The translations under genes were made by a program, and so were the position numbers. The notes beneath the pieces were generated by a model, which worked only from the letters and a program-made list of their open reading frames with translations, had not been told where the DNA came from and ran no database searches. Positions 48,392 to 61,048 of a stretch of DNA of 64,000 nt are shown here, one piece after another (the stretch's first letter is position 1; every line of letters starts with the position of its first letter). Origin of the DNA: Triticum aestivum (lineage: Eukaryota; Streptophyta; Magnoliopsida; Poales; Poaceae); assembly GCF_018294505.1 (NCBI RefSeq), contig NC_057795.1:518337915-518401914 (forward strand). The letters are read 5' to 3'.

Positions 48392-49183
48392 TTTCCGAGG
48401 TTTGGAGTCCCTAGATATTTAATGACTGATGGTGGTTCACACTTTATTCATGGTGCTTTCCGTAAAATGCTTGCTAAATATGACGTTAATCATAGAATTG
48501 CATCTCCTTATCACCCACGGTCTAGTGGTCAAGTAGAATTGAGTAATAGAGAGCTCAAATTAATTTTGCAAAAGACTGTTAATAGGTCTAGAAAGAATTG
48601 GTCCAAGAAACTTGATGATGCATTATGGGCCTATAGAACTGCATATAAGAATCCTATGGGTATGTCTCCACATAAAATGGTTTATGGAAAAGCTTGTCAC
48701 TTACCTCTTGAACTAGAACATAAGCAATATTGGGCTATTAAAGAGCTCAAGTATGATTTCAAACTTGCCGGTGAGAAGAGGTTATTTGATATTAGCTCAC
48801 TTGATGAATGGAGAACCCAAGCCTATGAAAATGCCAAGTTGTTTAAAGAAAAAGTTAAAAGATGGCATGACAAAAGGATACAAAAGTGTGAGTTTAATGT
48901 AGGTGATTATGTATTGCTATACAACTCCCGTTTAAGATTTTTTGCAGGAAAACTTCTCTCTAAATGGGAAGGTCCCTACGTTATCGAGGAGGTCTATCGT
49001 TCCGGTGCCATAAAAATCAACAACTTCGCAGGCACAAATCCAAAGGTGGTAAACGGTCAAAGGATCAAACACTATATCTCAGGTAATCCTATAAATGTTG
49101 AAACTAATATTATTGAAACCGTAACCCCGGAGGAATACATAAGGGACACTTTCCAGAATGTTCCAGACTCCGAAAAGGAATAG
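48392..49183 (+). pseudogene. Athila integrase fragment (copy 2)
   Basis: Same truncated open frame as 5786-6577, starting mid-core, with the last Asp and Glu of the catalytic triad present and 35 residues apart. It differs by a handful of residues (for example Arg to Cys in the QKREF segment, Ile to Val after KWEGPY). Still stop-free, but lacking the zinc finger and first Asp. Confidence 0.9.
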
Positions 49184-51193
49184 GTATGTGTTACGGTAAG
49201 TAAACCGACTCCAAAACAAATTCTAAGGCAATATTACTCCGTTTTGGAATATTTAGAAAAACAGAAAAATAAGTAGCAGTCCGGGGAGGACACGAGGCCT
49301 CCACGAGGGTGGAGGGCGCGCCCCCTCCCCCTGGGCGCGCCCCCCTACCTCGTGAGCACCTCGTGTGCCCTCCGGACTCTGTTTTCTTGCACAATATGTA
49401 TTTTGGGCGGTAAAAAATCATTATATATTATCCCGAAGGTTTTGACTCCCGTATCATGCAAATATCCTCTGTTTTCGTTTTGAGCTGTTTCCGTTGCAGA
49501 TCTGAGGATTCCGAAGACTCGATCATCCTTCTATGAGGGTGAGCCTATGCCATGGAAGGTGGACGACAAGCTTGTATCATCAACAACACCTCCACGGCCA
49601 ACAAAGAAGGAGACATAATCACATGGGTATGGGCACTCCCCTTGGCAACTGCCAAGCTTGGGGGAGGTGCCCCAGTATCGTATCACCATCACAACTTCTA
49701 CATTTACCATTCTTCTTAGTTCAACCCTATTAGTAGTATCTTGATTTAGTAGAATAAAGTCATGGCATGATTTAGTTTTGAAGTTTTGCTTTATGATCCC
49801 TCTATGCAATCGAGTCCGTGAGCTATATTTAATAAAGATTAGTGTTGAGTCAAGGGCTTGATTACTTTGCCATGATCTTGAGTGAATAAAAGAAGAGAAC
49901 AAAAAGAAACAAAGAGCTCATATTGATCTTATTGAAAGTAGTGACTTCACATAGAAAGAGTATGACGATTAAAAGTTGTTGGGAGTTGGCAAATATAGCT
50001 TTGGTCATCGTTGTAATTAATAGGAAGTAATAAGGAGAGAGAGGTTTCACATATAGATATATTATCATTGACATCTTTTATGATTGTGAACACTCATTAA
50101 AATATGACATGCTAAAGAGTTGATGTTGGACAAGGAAGACAACATAATGAGTTATGTTCTCTTATATCTGAGATAAAGTATGTTGTCATGGTTCCTCTAA
50201 CATGTTGAGCTTGCCTTTCCCCCTCATGCTAGCCAAATTATCAGCACCAAGTAGAGATACTACTTGTGCTTCCAAATATCCTCAAACCAGTTTAGCCATG
50301 AGAGTCCACCATATCTACCTATGGATTGAGTAAGATCCTTCAAGTAAGTTGTCATCGGTGCAAGCAATAAAAATTGCTCTCTAAATATGCATGACTTATT
50401 AGTGCAGAGAAATAAGCTTTGTACGAACTTGTTGTGGACGCAATAAAAGCGACGGACTACATAATAAAGGTTCACATACAAGGGGCAATATAAAGTGACG
50501 TTCTTTTGCATTAAGATTTTGTGCATCCAACCATAAAAGCGCATGGCAACCTCTACTTCCCTCTGCGAAGGGCCTATCTTTTATTATTATCCTCTACTTT
50601 ATGCAAGAGTCACGGTGATCTTCACCTTTCCTTTTTCATTTTATCCTTTGGCAAGCCCAGCAAGTTGGAAAGAACATGATATATATATATCTAATTGGAT
50701 GTAGGGGAGTATGAATTATTATTTTTGACATTACCCTTGAGGTAAAAGGTTTTGGGGCAAAACTATAAGCCCCTATCTTTCTCTGTGTCCGGTTAAAACT
50801 CTGTAACCACAAGTATTGCGTGAGTGTTATCAATTATGAAGGACTAAGTGATAGTTGAGTATGTGGACTTGCTTTTAAGCTCTGACATAGACTCTTTCTG
50901 ATGTTATGATAAATTGCGATTGCTTCAATGACTAAGGGTATAATTTGTTGGTGCTCAATAAGGTTTCTGATTCATACTTTGGCTTTTTGAAAAGATCATC
51001 ACTTTAACATAAGTAATCATATGACAAAATTTATATATGTGGCTGTTATGAGAATAATCATGATGCCTTCATGTCCGTATTTTATTTTATTTTATTTTAT
51101 TTTTTATCGACGCCTCTACCGCTAAACATGAGGACATATTTATTGTTATCGGCTTTTCGCTTGAGGATAAGCGAGGTCTAAGCTTGGGGGAGT
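49184..51193 (+). mobile_element. Athila 3' non-coding region (copy 2)
   Basis: Duplicate of 6578-8587 with the same hairpin (49278-49378), internal polypurine look-alike (49653-49667), (TTTTA)n run and terminal polypurine tract. No protein-like frame. Confidence 0.75.
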
Positions 51194-52712
51194 TGATACG
51201 CCCATTATGAATCATGCTTTTATATCGATATTTATCGCATTATGGGTTGTTATTTCACGTTATGTCATAATACTTATGGCTATTCTCTCTTACTTTACAA
51301 GGATTACCATGAAGAGGGGAAGGCCGACAGCTGGAATTCTGGCTGGAAAAGGAGCAAATATTGGAGGGCTATTCTGCGCAACTCCAAAAGTCCTGAAACT
51401 CCACGGAATACCTTAAAATAAATAAAGAAAAATCATCGCCAAAGATGAAGGCCAGGGGGGCCACACCCTGCTCACGAGGGTGGGGGGCGCGCCCCTCCCC
51501 CCTGGGCACGCCCCCTACCTCATGGGACCCGTGGTGGCCCTCCGATGCCCATCTTCTCCTATATGAGCTCTTTCGATGAGAAAAAAATGGGAAGCAACCT
51601 TTCGGGATGAGACTCCGCCACCATGAGGCGGAACCTTGGCGGAACCAATCTAGGGCTCCGGCAGAGCTGTTCTGCCGGGGACACTTCCCTCTGGGAGGGG
51701 GAAATCATCACCATCGTCATCACCAACGCTCCTCTCATTAGGAGAGGGCAATCTCCATCAACATCTTCATTAGCACCATCTCATCTCCAAACCCTAGTTC
51801 ATCTTTTGTATCCAATTCTTGTCTCCAAGTCCGGGATTGGTGCTAGTAGGTTGCTAGTAGTGTTGATTACTCCTTGTAGTTGATGCTAGTTGGTTTATTT
51901 GGTGGAAGATCATATGTTCAGATCCTATATGCACATTATTACCCCTCTGATTATGAACATGAATATGCTTTGTGAGTAGTTACGTTTGTTCCTGAGGACA
52001 AGGGAGAAGTCTCGCTATTAGTAGTCATGTGAATTTGGTATTCGTTCGATATTTTGATAAGATGTATGTTGTCTAACCTCTAGTGGTGTTATGTGAATGT
52101 CGACTACATAACACTTCACCATTATTTGGGCCTAGAGTAAGGCATTGGGAAGTGATAAGTAGATGATGGGTTGCTAGAGTGACAGAAGCTTAAACCCTAG
52201 TTTATGCGTTGCTTCGTAAGGGGCTGATTTGGATCCATATGTTTCATGCTATGGTTAGATTTACCTTAATACTTTTGTTGTAGTTGCGGATGCTTGCAAT
52301 AGAGGTTAATCATAAGTGGGATGCTTGTTCAAGTAAGAACATCACCCAAGCACCGGTCCACCCACATATCAAAATATCAAAGTACCGAACGCGAATCATA
52401 TGAGCGTGATGAAAACTAGCTTGACGATATTCCCATGTGTCCTCGGGAGCACTATTCCTATTAGAAGAGTCTGTTCCGGCTTGTCCTTTGCTACAAAAAG
52501 GATTGGGCCACCTTGCTGCACCTTATTTACTTTTGTTACTTGTTGTTCGTTAACATTTACCTTATCACAAAACTATATGTTACCACTTATTTCAGTACTT
52601 GCAGAGAATACCTTGCTGAAAACCGCTTATCATTTCCTTCTACTCCTCGTTGGGTTCGACACTCTTACTTATCGAAAGGAATACGATAGATCCCCTATAC
52701 TTGTGGGTTATC
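51194..52712 (+). mobile_element. Athila 3' LTR (copy 2)
   Basis: Duplicate of 8588-10106, starting TGATACGCCC and ending one base short at the same Tat junction. Confidence 0.8.
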
Positions 52713-54614
52713 CGGGCTATTGAGCTTGGACCACACGGTTTGAAGTATATGCCTCGAACAGCTATCAAGTCCCAGGCTCTTGTGGATTTCATCAATGATT
52801 GGACGGAGTTGCAGGCACCGGAAGACAAACCAGACAGCACATACTGGACTATCCACTTTGATGGGTCTAGGCAATTGGAGGGCTCGAGGGCTGGAGTTGT
52901 CCTTACTTCCCCTCGCGGTGATAAAATTCATTATGTTCTTTGCTTAATGTTCCCTTGTACTAACAATGCAGCTGAGTATGAAGCCTTACTCCATGGTCTT
53001 TGAGTGGCTAAGGAAATGAACTTAAGCCGGGTACGATGCTTTGGAGACTCGGATCTAGTAGCTCAGCAAGTTTCAGGTACTTGGGATTCCAAGGATCCAC
53101 TCATGGCGGCTTACTGACGCGAGGTGGATATTGTCGCTGGTCACTTCAAGGGTTATCAAGTGGAGCACATTGACCAGCGCAAAAATGAAACAGCTGATGC
53201 TTTAAGCCGGCTGGGATCTCAGCATAAACCGGTGCCACCCAATACCTTTTTGGATGTCTTGCACAACCCGTCAGTTCAGTTGCCTACAGAGGAGGACCTT
53301 GGTATTCCTGACCCGGAGGCATAGTTGGTGGCTGCTTTACACATTATTTTGGATTGGACGGTTCCATACTTGGCGTATATGAACCGGGGCGAGTTACCAG
53401 AAGATGTAGTTTTGGCCAGACAGATAGTCCGGCGGTCCAAGTCCATGCTTGTTCACAACGGCGAGTTGCACCGTTGCAGTGTCTCTGGTGTGTTCCAGCG
53501 CTGTATTTCTCCTGAAGAAGGCCATGAGATTTTATGAGAAATCCATGAAGGAGACTGTGGTCATCACGCCGGTTCAAAATCCTTGGTTGCTAAAAGCCTT
53601 TCGTCATGGTTTCTATTGGCTGACGGCTCATGCTGATGCTGAAGACTTGGTGAGGTGGTGTGACGGTTGTCAGAAATTCTCACGACGAGCTCATGTTCCG
53701 GATCAGGAGCTACGGATGATTCCCATCACCTGGCCATTTGCTACTCGGGGCCTTGACATGGTAGGGCCTTTCAAGCGATCCAAAGATAAGAAGACCCACC
53801 TTTTGGTGGCGGTTGACAAGTTTACTAAATGGGTTGAAGCGGAGCCAGTAAGCAAGTGTGACGCATCCACGGCGGTTCAATTCATCAAAAAGGTGATCTT
53901 CTGTTTCGGTTTTCCACACATCATTATCATAGATAATGGCACGAATCTCTCCAAAGGCAAGATGGAGGACTTTTGTCAACAAGAGCACATCCGACTTGAT
54001 GTATCATCTGTGGCTCACCCCCAATCTAATGGTCAAGCTGAGAGAGCCAATCAGGAAATCTTGAAGGGTATCAAGCCCCGGCTTATGGTTCCTTTGAAGA
54101 GGACGTCGGGTTGTTGGGTGGAGAGCTACCCTCTGTGTTATGGAGCATAAACACCACCCCAAACCGATCTACAGGTTATACACCTTTCTTCATGGTTTAC
54201 GGGGTAGAGGCGGTACTCCCAAGTGATATTCGTCATGACTCGCCCCGGGTTGCCAGTTATGTTGAAGCGGACAATGAGCAAGCACGTCAAGAAGCACTGG
54301 ACCTGTTAGATGAAAAATGGGACATGGTGTTGGCTCGTTCGGTGGTTTATCAGCAAGACCAGCGGCGTTATCACAGCCGCCGAGTTAGAACAAGAACCTT
54401 TCAAGAAGGCGACTTAGTACTCCAGCTCATCCAGGATCATAGCGATATGCACAAGTTATCCCCACCTTGGGAAGGGCCCTTTGTGGTCAGCAAGAATCTG
54501 CACAACGGATCATACTACCTCATCGACGTTCGCGAGCACAAAGACTCAAGCAAATCGGAGGAGGAGACCCGTCGGCCGTGGAATATCGCTCTTCTACGGC
54601 CTTACTACACCTGA
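52713..54614 (+). pseudogene. Tat-lineage RNase H and integrase fragment (copy 2)
   Basis: Duplicate of 10107-12008. The codon at 52893-52895 is GGA, where copy 1 has a TGA stop, so that stop arose in copy 1 after duplication. The residue after the catalytic Glu-Arg is Ala here, the usual residue, and Asp in copy 1. The other four stops, the extra A in the integrase zinc-finger region and the shift near 54106 are shared and predate the duplication. Confidence 0.9.
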
Positions 54615-55956
54615 GCCATAGGCTCTCATTATGCACATATTTTGACAATGTATATATTATGATCAATATAATAAACCGGCATCCCTGCTACAAGCAGGGC
54701 CTCTGCCATTTCTTCCAATATTTCTTGATTACAAGGGGGCTTCTGCTTACAAAGCGACGTCCTGTTTGTCCATTAAGCCGGCTATCATGCCACAATAAAG
54801 CTTGGGAGCTTCACACCCAAGGGGCCAAAGAGAGTATTGTTGCTAAAAGCACAACTCAAACATAGGCACCCATTGAGCACAGCTCACAAAGTTACTTGGG
54901 GGCTCTTTGTGCAAAGCAACAAAGAGTTTGAAAGGACCCTTGTAATTGGGTATCGACCCGTGGCTTGGAAGCCTGGTCTATTCACCTAAAACCTCGGGTT
55001 AACTTGCCTTCATCAAGTAAGCCACTCCTATCCAGGTAATCCTGGCATGACCCGCCAAATGTTTGACAAGTCAATCTTATATAGACCCTGAACTTGTCAA
55101 AGTTAAAACGATGATTGGTTAGTTGGAGGTCCATCTTAAAAGGCTTTGTCAAATGGTTTAACTCAGTGGCCTGGCAGCCCACGAAAAGCCTCGAATTTGG
55201 GCCTGGCAGCCCTCGAAAAGCCTCGACTACAAGTTTTATTTGCTTTTGCTTTTTGCAAGTTTTATCTCTTTTTGATCAAGTTCTAAGTTAAACCGGTGTT
55301 TACTAACCTGGCCAGACTATATGTCATTACATCAACCCGGTGTTTCTTAACCCGGTGTGGCTTCCAGTTATCAATTGTTAGCACATAATCAATTATGAGC
55401 CGACATATATTAATCCGGTCTGGCATTGACTATAAGTCGCCAGGATGATCATTCGGTGTTTATCATAACCCGGCATGGCTTATTACGCACCAGCACAATG
55501 CGGTGGGCATTTTCAAACACTCAAGGTTTGGGTTATCACCCTTACTACATAAGGTTGGTAAGCCAACAAAAGGTGATTTAATATCACATGTATGGTATAT
55601 TTCATATTTCATTACTTTATAATCGTGGTTATGAGAATTCTGGTTCTGTATTGGGTATCATAACCCGTCCGGCGGTAAACCGCCAAGACTTGTTTAAGTT
55701 TTTCAAATGCAGAAGGTAGGATTTTATAAGAAAATACCAAGGCAAATAAAGCTAGCATTGCAACAATCATGTCGGATTACAATATCCGGTAGCAATGCAC
55801 GATGGCAGAAGATCAAAGTATTTCAACTAGCCTATTACAAGGCGCTTTGATGCCCAAAAGAATAATTGTTTGTTGACCACAATGCTATATGTGAAAATCA
55901 AACCGGCTGGCGGATTATGATTCACCACCAGGATGACGTGAAGTTGAAGGATCATC
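54615..55956. mobile_element. Tat spacer after pol (copy 2)
   Basis: Duplicate of 12009-13350 with the same AAACCGG-rich text and no coding sequence. Confidence 0.7.
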
Positions 55957-58900
55957 TCACGTCGGTTCAACCTCCTCCTCCTCACCCAGCGGCTGGAAGT
56001 CAAGGGTGGTCCAATCAATCCTGGTTAAGGCTTGAAAGACAGCTTTGTTGCTTATAAGGATGGACGGTTCAATGTCGGGGGCATAGGTGTGCTTACGGAT
56101 TGGAGGGATTAGATTCTGAGCTTCTTTCATAGCTGTGTCAACCCGTTTGTTATCTGCGTCATAGCTGGATCGATAGACAGACAAGTCAACCTCCTCGGCC
56201 AATTGGCTTGCTAGCGGGCGCATCTCTGTTGTCAAGACTTTGAGGGCTTCATTATCAAAGTCTGATCCGTCTTCTTGTTGACCAGGATAGCCCTTTGCAA
56301 TATCTACCGGATCAAGATCAGCAATCCATGCTTTGGCCCGAGTCAGTGTTGTTAAAGCGTCAGCCCTTGCAACAGATCTCTTTACCTCTTCCATCTGGGC
56401 TGGTGTCATAGATAGTTTGGTCAACATATCTTTGATCAATGTTGGTGCCGGTTTGTTGAAGGAGGCCGCACAGATGACTTGTTGAGCACCAGTATACAAT
56501 TGTTCTGTCAACGTGTAGGCTGCTTTCAACTTCATCCGCATATCCGAGCCCAGATGAGCAACACGACTACCTGCAAACGGTTTAAGAATTTGCCATTAAA
56601 CCGGCAACTTTCACAATGTTTAAGGAAGGTTCTTACAAAGATTACTTACCAAATATTGCTGAAGTCATGGCATTGACTTGATGCTTTAGCCCAGTTAGCT
56701 CCTCTGCCACTGGTTTAAGAGCTGCTTCAGCGTCTTCAGCCCGCTTTAATAAAGCAGCCTTCTCTATTTACCAATCCGCCCGCTCACTTTTGAAACCATC
56801 CTTTAGTTGCTCCATGGCGGTCAAAGCGCCCTTCAGTTCATCCTTGGCCTTGGAGGTTTCTGCTTGCTGAGATTTGATGTTTTCCTGAAGATCGGCAATC
56901 TAAGAATCTTTGTTGCCTAAGTCAGCCTGCAAGAGACAAATGATGAAGATGTTAAGATTTCTTCTCAAAAGTCCCAAGCACATAACAAGTTACACACTTG
57001 GCACTTGGGGGCTAATGCGGATTGCTTTTTATTTTGACTATCATTCAAAGTCCCAAGGCTCAATACAAGTATTAATCTTGGCACTTGGGGGCTAATGCAT
57101 AACTGATCAGAAAAATCAAAGGTGAAGGAATTCAACAAGGACAAGTTTGGAACAGAATGTCCCGGTTCATCTTACAAAGGTAAACTGACCCTTGGGGGAT
57201 ACATAGTTAAAAGTCTTTTTATTTAAAGTCCCGGTTCATCTTGAAGAGATAAACTGGCCCTTGGGGGCTACAATGGAGTTGATATACAGTGCAAAGAAAA
57301 TTTATGAAGTGTTTGGAAGTTATCTCATAACGCTCCATCATCAAGTTGACCAAACCGGCCTCATAGTCACGGCTTGTGTATAGGCGGTTTAGGTATCCAA
57401 AGTGAAGTTCTTGAGCGGGGAGAGGAGCATAACTTGATAGATCAGTCTTCCATTTGCCCTTCTCTTCAGCAGCAGATTCCACCTTGGCACTGTGCTTTGA
57501 CAATGTGATAGGATTACCAGGAGAAGTATGGCCAACTCCAGTAATCACAACTTCATCAGTTGTTGTATTTGGGCTCGCCGGTTTGTCTGAGGCCTTGGCC
57601 GGGCTCAGCGGATCAGCAGTTGGACTTGGAGGATTGGCTTGCGGGCTTGGTGGAGTGACATGAGGGCTTGCTGGGTTAACTTCCAGCGGATCAGCATCAG
57701 TGGCCTGACCTTGTGGCACAGGATCATCCATGGCAATATCAACATTTCCGCCAGCACCTTCTAAGGTCTTATCCGGTTCAATCTCATCAGTGGGAGCATT
57801 TGTTTTCGCCTTCTTGCTAAATCGGGCTTTGGCGCTGCAAAATGGCACACAGAAGTTAATATGGTAAACCGGTGCAAGAAAGCAAAGCTAAGATTATTGT
57901 ACTTACCCAGGGACGGTCTTGAGGGGAGGCATCTGTGTAGTTGACGAATCGCTAGAGGATGAATTGGAAGTTACCTAATAATTTGAGTCAGACGAATTAA
58001 GAGGATATCAGAAGTAACCCGCCAAGGGATATGACTTGTAAGAATTGCAAGAAACCTCTGCACGGCGCTTTCGGATTGGGGTATCTGGTAAACCGGAAGA
58101 AGTGACTTGCTGGCCACTATGTCGGGTTGTGAGACGAGCTTCAGGATGCTGTGGATCCAAATGAGTGAAAGGATGTGAACGCTTCACTTTTTGGACTGCG
58201 CGACGGATTTTTCTCACTGGCACAAGATCAGAATTGGAGGAAAGGGAGATTACCTCTACATGGTCAGCACGGCTAGCTTCCGCATCATCCTGGTAATGGT
58301 CATTGTCAATAAGATGTATGAAAAATGAACCAAGGGAGTCAAGTTCTACCTCTTGTTCCGAATCATCAACATCTTCGGGCGGATCAGAGGACTCGGTGGT
58401 TTTCTTCTTGGCTGGCCTCTTTGTGGCCTTTCTCTTGGCACGAGGAGCCCTCGCCGGTTTGTCTTGAGCTTTTGTCGTTTTATCTTGAGTTTTCCTATTC
58501 TAGAAAGGATCTTTGGCCTGTAAGAATAAACAAAGGGCTATCAGAAAAATGTTAAAGCGGAAATGGATTAAAAATCAGAAAGAAAAAACACTTACCACTG
58601 GCGGTTTGTTGGAGGCATAAAAGGGACGCAGCCCAGTCTTGCTGCACTCAGCGATCGGTTCATCTAGCATCTTCTTCACAGACTCAGTGACTTCATCATC
58701 AGTCATCTGTATTTCATGGTGCCGTTGAGGGTCCTCGACGTCCCCGGTATACTCATGCATCAACCTGGTGCGGCGGCTTAAGGGCAGGATACCCCACGAA
58801 ACCCAGCAACGAACAAGGTCGATGCCGGTTAAGCCGTTTGCTAAGAGAGCCCAGAGCTTAGCAAGTTGCGGTGCATACGTTTGTCGTTCTTTGGCGGTGA

Positions 58901-59483
58901 GCCGCTGAGGCAGTGGATGGCCATTGCTGAGACGATGAGCACGGTAACCCGACAGAGGGTTTTCATCAGCAGGAGCGGTGTTCTGACAGTAGAAGCATGT
59001 TTGATTCCAATCTTTGGGGTGGCTGTGATGTTTGGCGTGAGGAAAATCGACTTCTTTCCTTTTCTGAATTGACACTCCGCCAAGTTCAGTATTGGGGCCG
59101 TCAGAGAATTCAGTCCAGCGGTTTAAGTGGAAGAAGTCCCTGAAGAGCTCAACAGTCGGTTCTTCTTGAAGATAAACTTCACAAAACACTTGGAAATTGC
59201 AGATGTTGGACACAGAGTTCAGTCCAATGTCTTGAGGATGGAGTTGGAAGTTGGCAAGTACATCCCGGAAAAACTTTGATCCGGGAGGGCTAAATCCCCG
59301 GTCTAGATGTTGCATAAATACAACCACTTCTCCATCTTGAGGTTCAGGAGGGCACTCAGGGCCAGGGACTCGCCAATGAATGACCTCCTTCTTGGACAAA
59401 GCGCTAGTTAGAACATATCCATTGAGTTGTGTTTCTGTGATCCGGGAAGGAACCCAGTTGCAAGGGGAGAATTGCTTGGCCAT
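55957..59483 (-). pseudogene. Antisense spliced gene of the Tat element (copy 2)
   Basis: Duplicate of 13351-16877. Exons map to 59483-58596, 58517-58254, 57974-57907, 57834-57288, 56926-56650 and 56570-55957, with the same splice sites and phases. The three in-frame stops are retained, so it was already broken before duplication. I noted no new frameshift; changes are single substitutions. Confidence 0.78.
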
Positions 59484-60032
59484 TTTGGAGGACAAACTGT
59501 AAAGGAAGTGCAAAAGCCGGTTCACGGTTTAAGATTGATGTGCACAAACCGGTGTTAAACCAGGGGATTTAATTGGAGCATATATGCACGATAAACCGGA
59601 TATTGATGCTCAAGTTAAGATGGCGGTTTACGTGAGGGCTAATGGTACCTGGCGGATTATCATTTTCTAAAGGTTAAACCGCCTACAAGTGGAAGAAGCA
59701 TATCTGAAATTTACTAAGTGATGAAGAAACAGATTTCGCAAGATGGTATTATAATTTTGGATCTACCGCGGCCTAGTAAAGAAAATTTTCTGAGCCCTAA
59801 AAATGGCAATGGTAGAACATCAACAGCCCGGATGGGATCTACTCAGGAACAACGAGATGTTATGGTGGGGCAGGTTAAAACTACGGCTTCGGCCACGAGA
59901 AGAAGCTGTCAGGCCTAGCTAGATTCAATGAGATACTAAGGGAAAGCGGATGAGCACCGATGAACGCTGATGAACACCGAAGAACCTTGGAACCCTAATG
60001 CAGATTTGATAGTTGAGAAAGGGAGTACTTAC

Positions 60033-60181
60033 CAGGGCCGCGTAGCGGCAGAGGAGTGTCGCAAGGTCTCTGGTACGAACAGGTTGATGCAGCAGCCTGG
60101 TCGGTGCAGATTCAAGGATCGACGGCAGCGGCGATGCTTGAGCTCTTCGGGGTTGTGAGGAGGAAGAAGATGCGAAGAGGC
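60033..60181 (-). other. 5'-UTR exon of the antisense gene (copy 2)
   Basis: Duplicate of 17427-17575 with the GTAAGTAC donor intact; the UTR intron runs 60032-59497. Confidence 0.5.
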
Positions 60182-60211
60182 AAGGGGGGAAATGGAAAGG
60201 ACCCCCGGTCT

Positions 60212-60219
60212 TATTTATA
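60212..60219 (-). promoter_or_regulatory. TATA box of the antisense gene (copy 2)
   Basis: TATAAATA on minus, unchanged from copy 1. Confidence 0.6.
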
Positions 60220-60349
60220 AAGGCAAAGGGATAAGTGACAGGCGCGAAAATCGAGGAGCCTAAAAAGGAGATATAGGGCACAGTTGTCGCCTCGACTTTC
60301 GGAGGTCAATTAATAAAAGAGGAATACATATGACATTTTTATACAGAGA

Positions 60350-60391
60350 TGACGTCATCACGATTTACTGCAATTTCAGAAGATGACGTCA
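60350..60391. promoter_or_regulatory. Twin TGACGTCA sites (copy 2)
   Basis: Both palindromes (60350-60357 and 60384-60391) are intact, with the same 34-bp spacing. Confidence 0.65.
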
Positions 60392-60520
60392 TGGCGGTTT
60401 ACCAAAGTTTACAGGGAGAGGATATCATGGCGGTTTACGAGGATCATAAGAAGATGTTCAGGGAATTTTTCTAAGTATTGAAGATTGACATGAACAGGTT
60501 CAAATCAATCTGGGGCCTAA

Positions 60521-61048
60521 TGTTGAGGATATAACTACTTAGTGTAAACCACCCAGGAGGGGCCAGTTCACACTCATCCATATTGAAGCCCATGAAGACA
60601 AAGAAGATGGCGCTCTACTATTAAAGCCTAGAGGCCCAGAGCCCAAAGGCGGATTAGGGCCCATAGTTGTAAACCGCCGTAGTTGTATAAATTGTATTAT
60701 AAATTAGGGAAAGGAAGAGACCGAGCCGGATACTTGTATAAGCCAGCCTCAGGACTCTGTAAACTGGCCGGGCGTCAACCTGTGTATATAAAGGGACGAC
60801 CCGGCGGCAGTTCAGGGACAAGAAACAACAACTCGAGACTCAGGGAAAGCGTATTTGCTCCCTGGTCATCGAAACCCCAGTAATTCCATCACAACTAGAC
60901 GTAGGCTTTTACCTTCATCATAAGGGGCCGAACTAGTATAAAACTCTCGTGTCCCTTGTCCAGTTTAACCCCTTTAAGCTAATCTCGTTGCGATGGCTCC
61001 ACGACTAAGTCCTTCTACTAGGACATCTGACGTGTTAATTCCACGACA
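60521..61048 (+). mobile_element. Tat-lineage 3' LTR (copy 2)
   Basis: Duplicate of 17915-18442, same ends and TATA box (60785-60792). Confidence 0.75.
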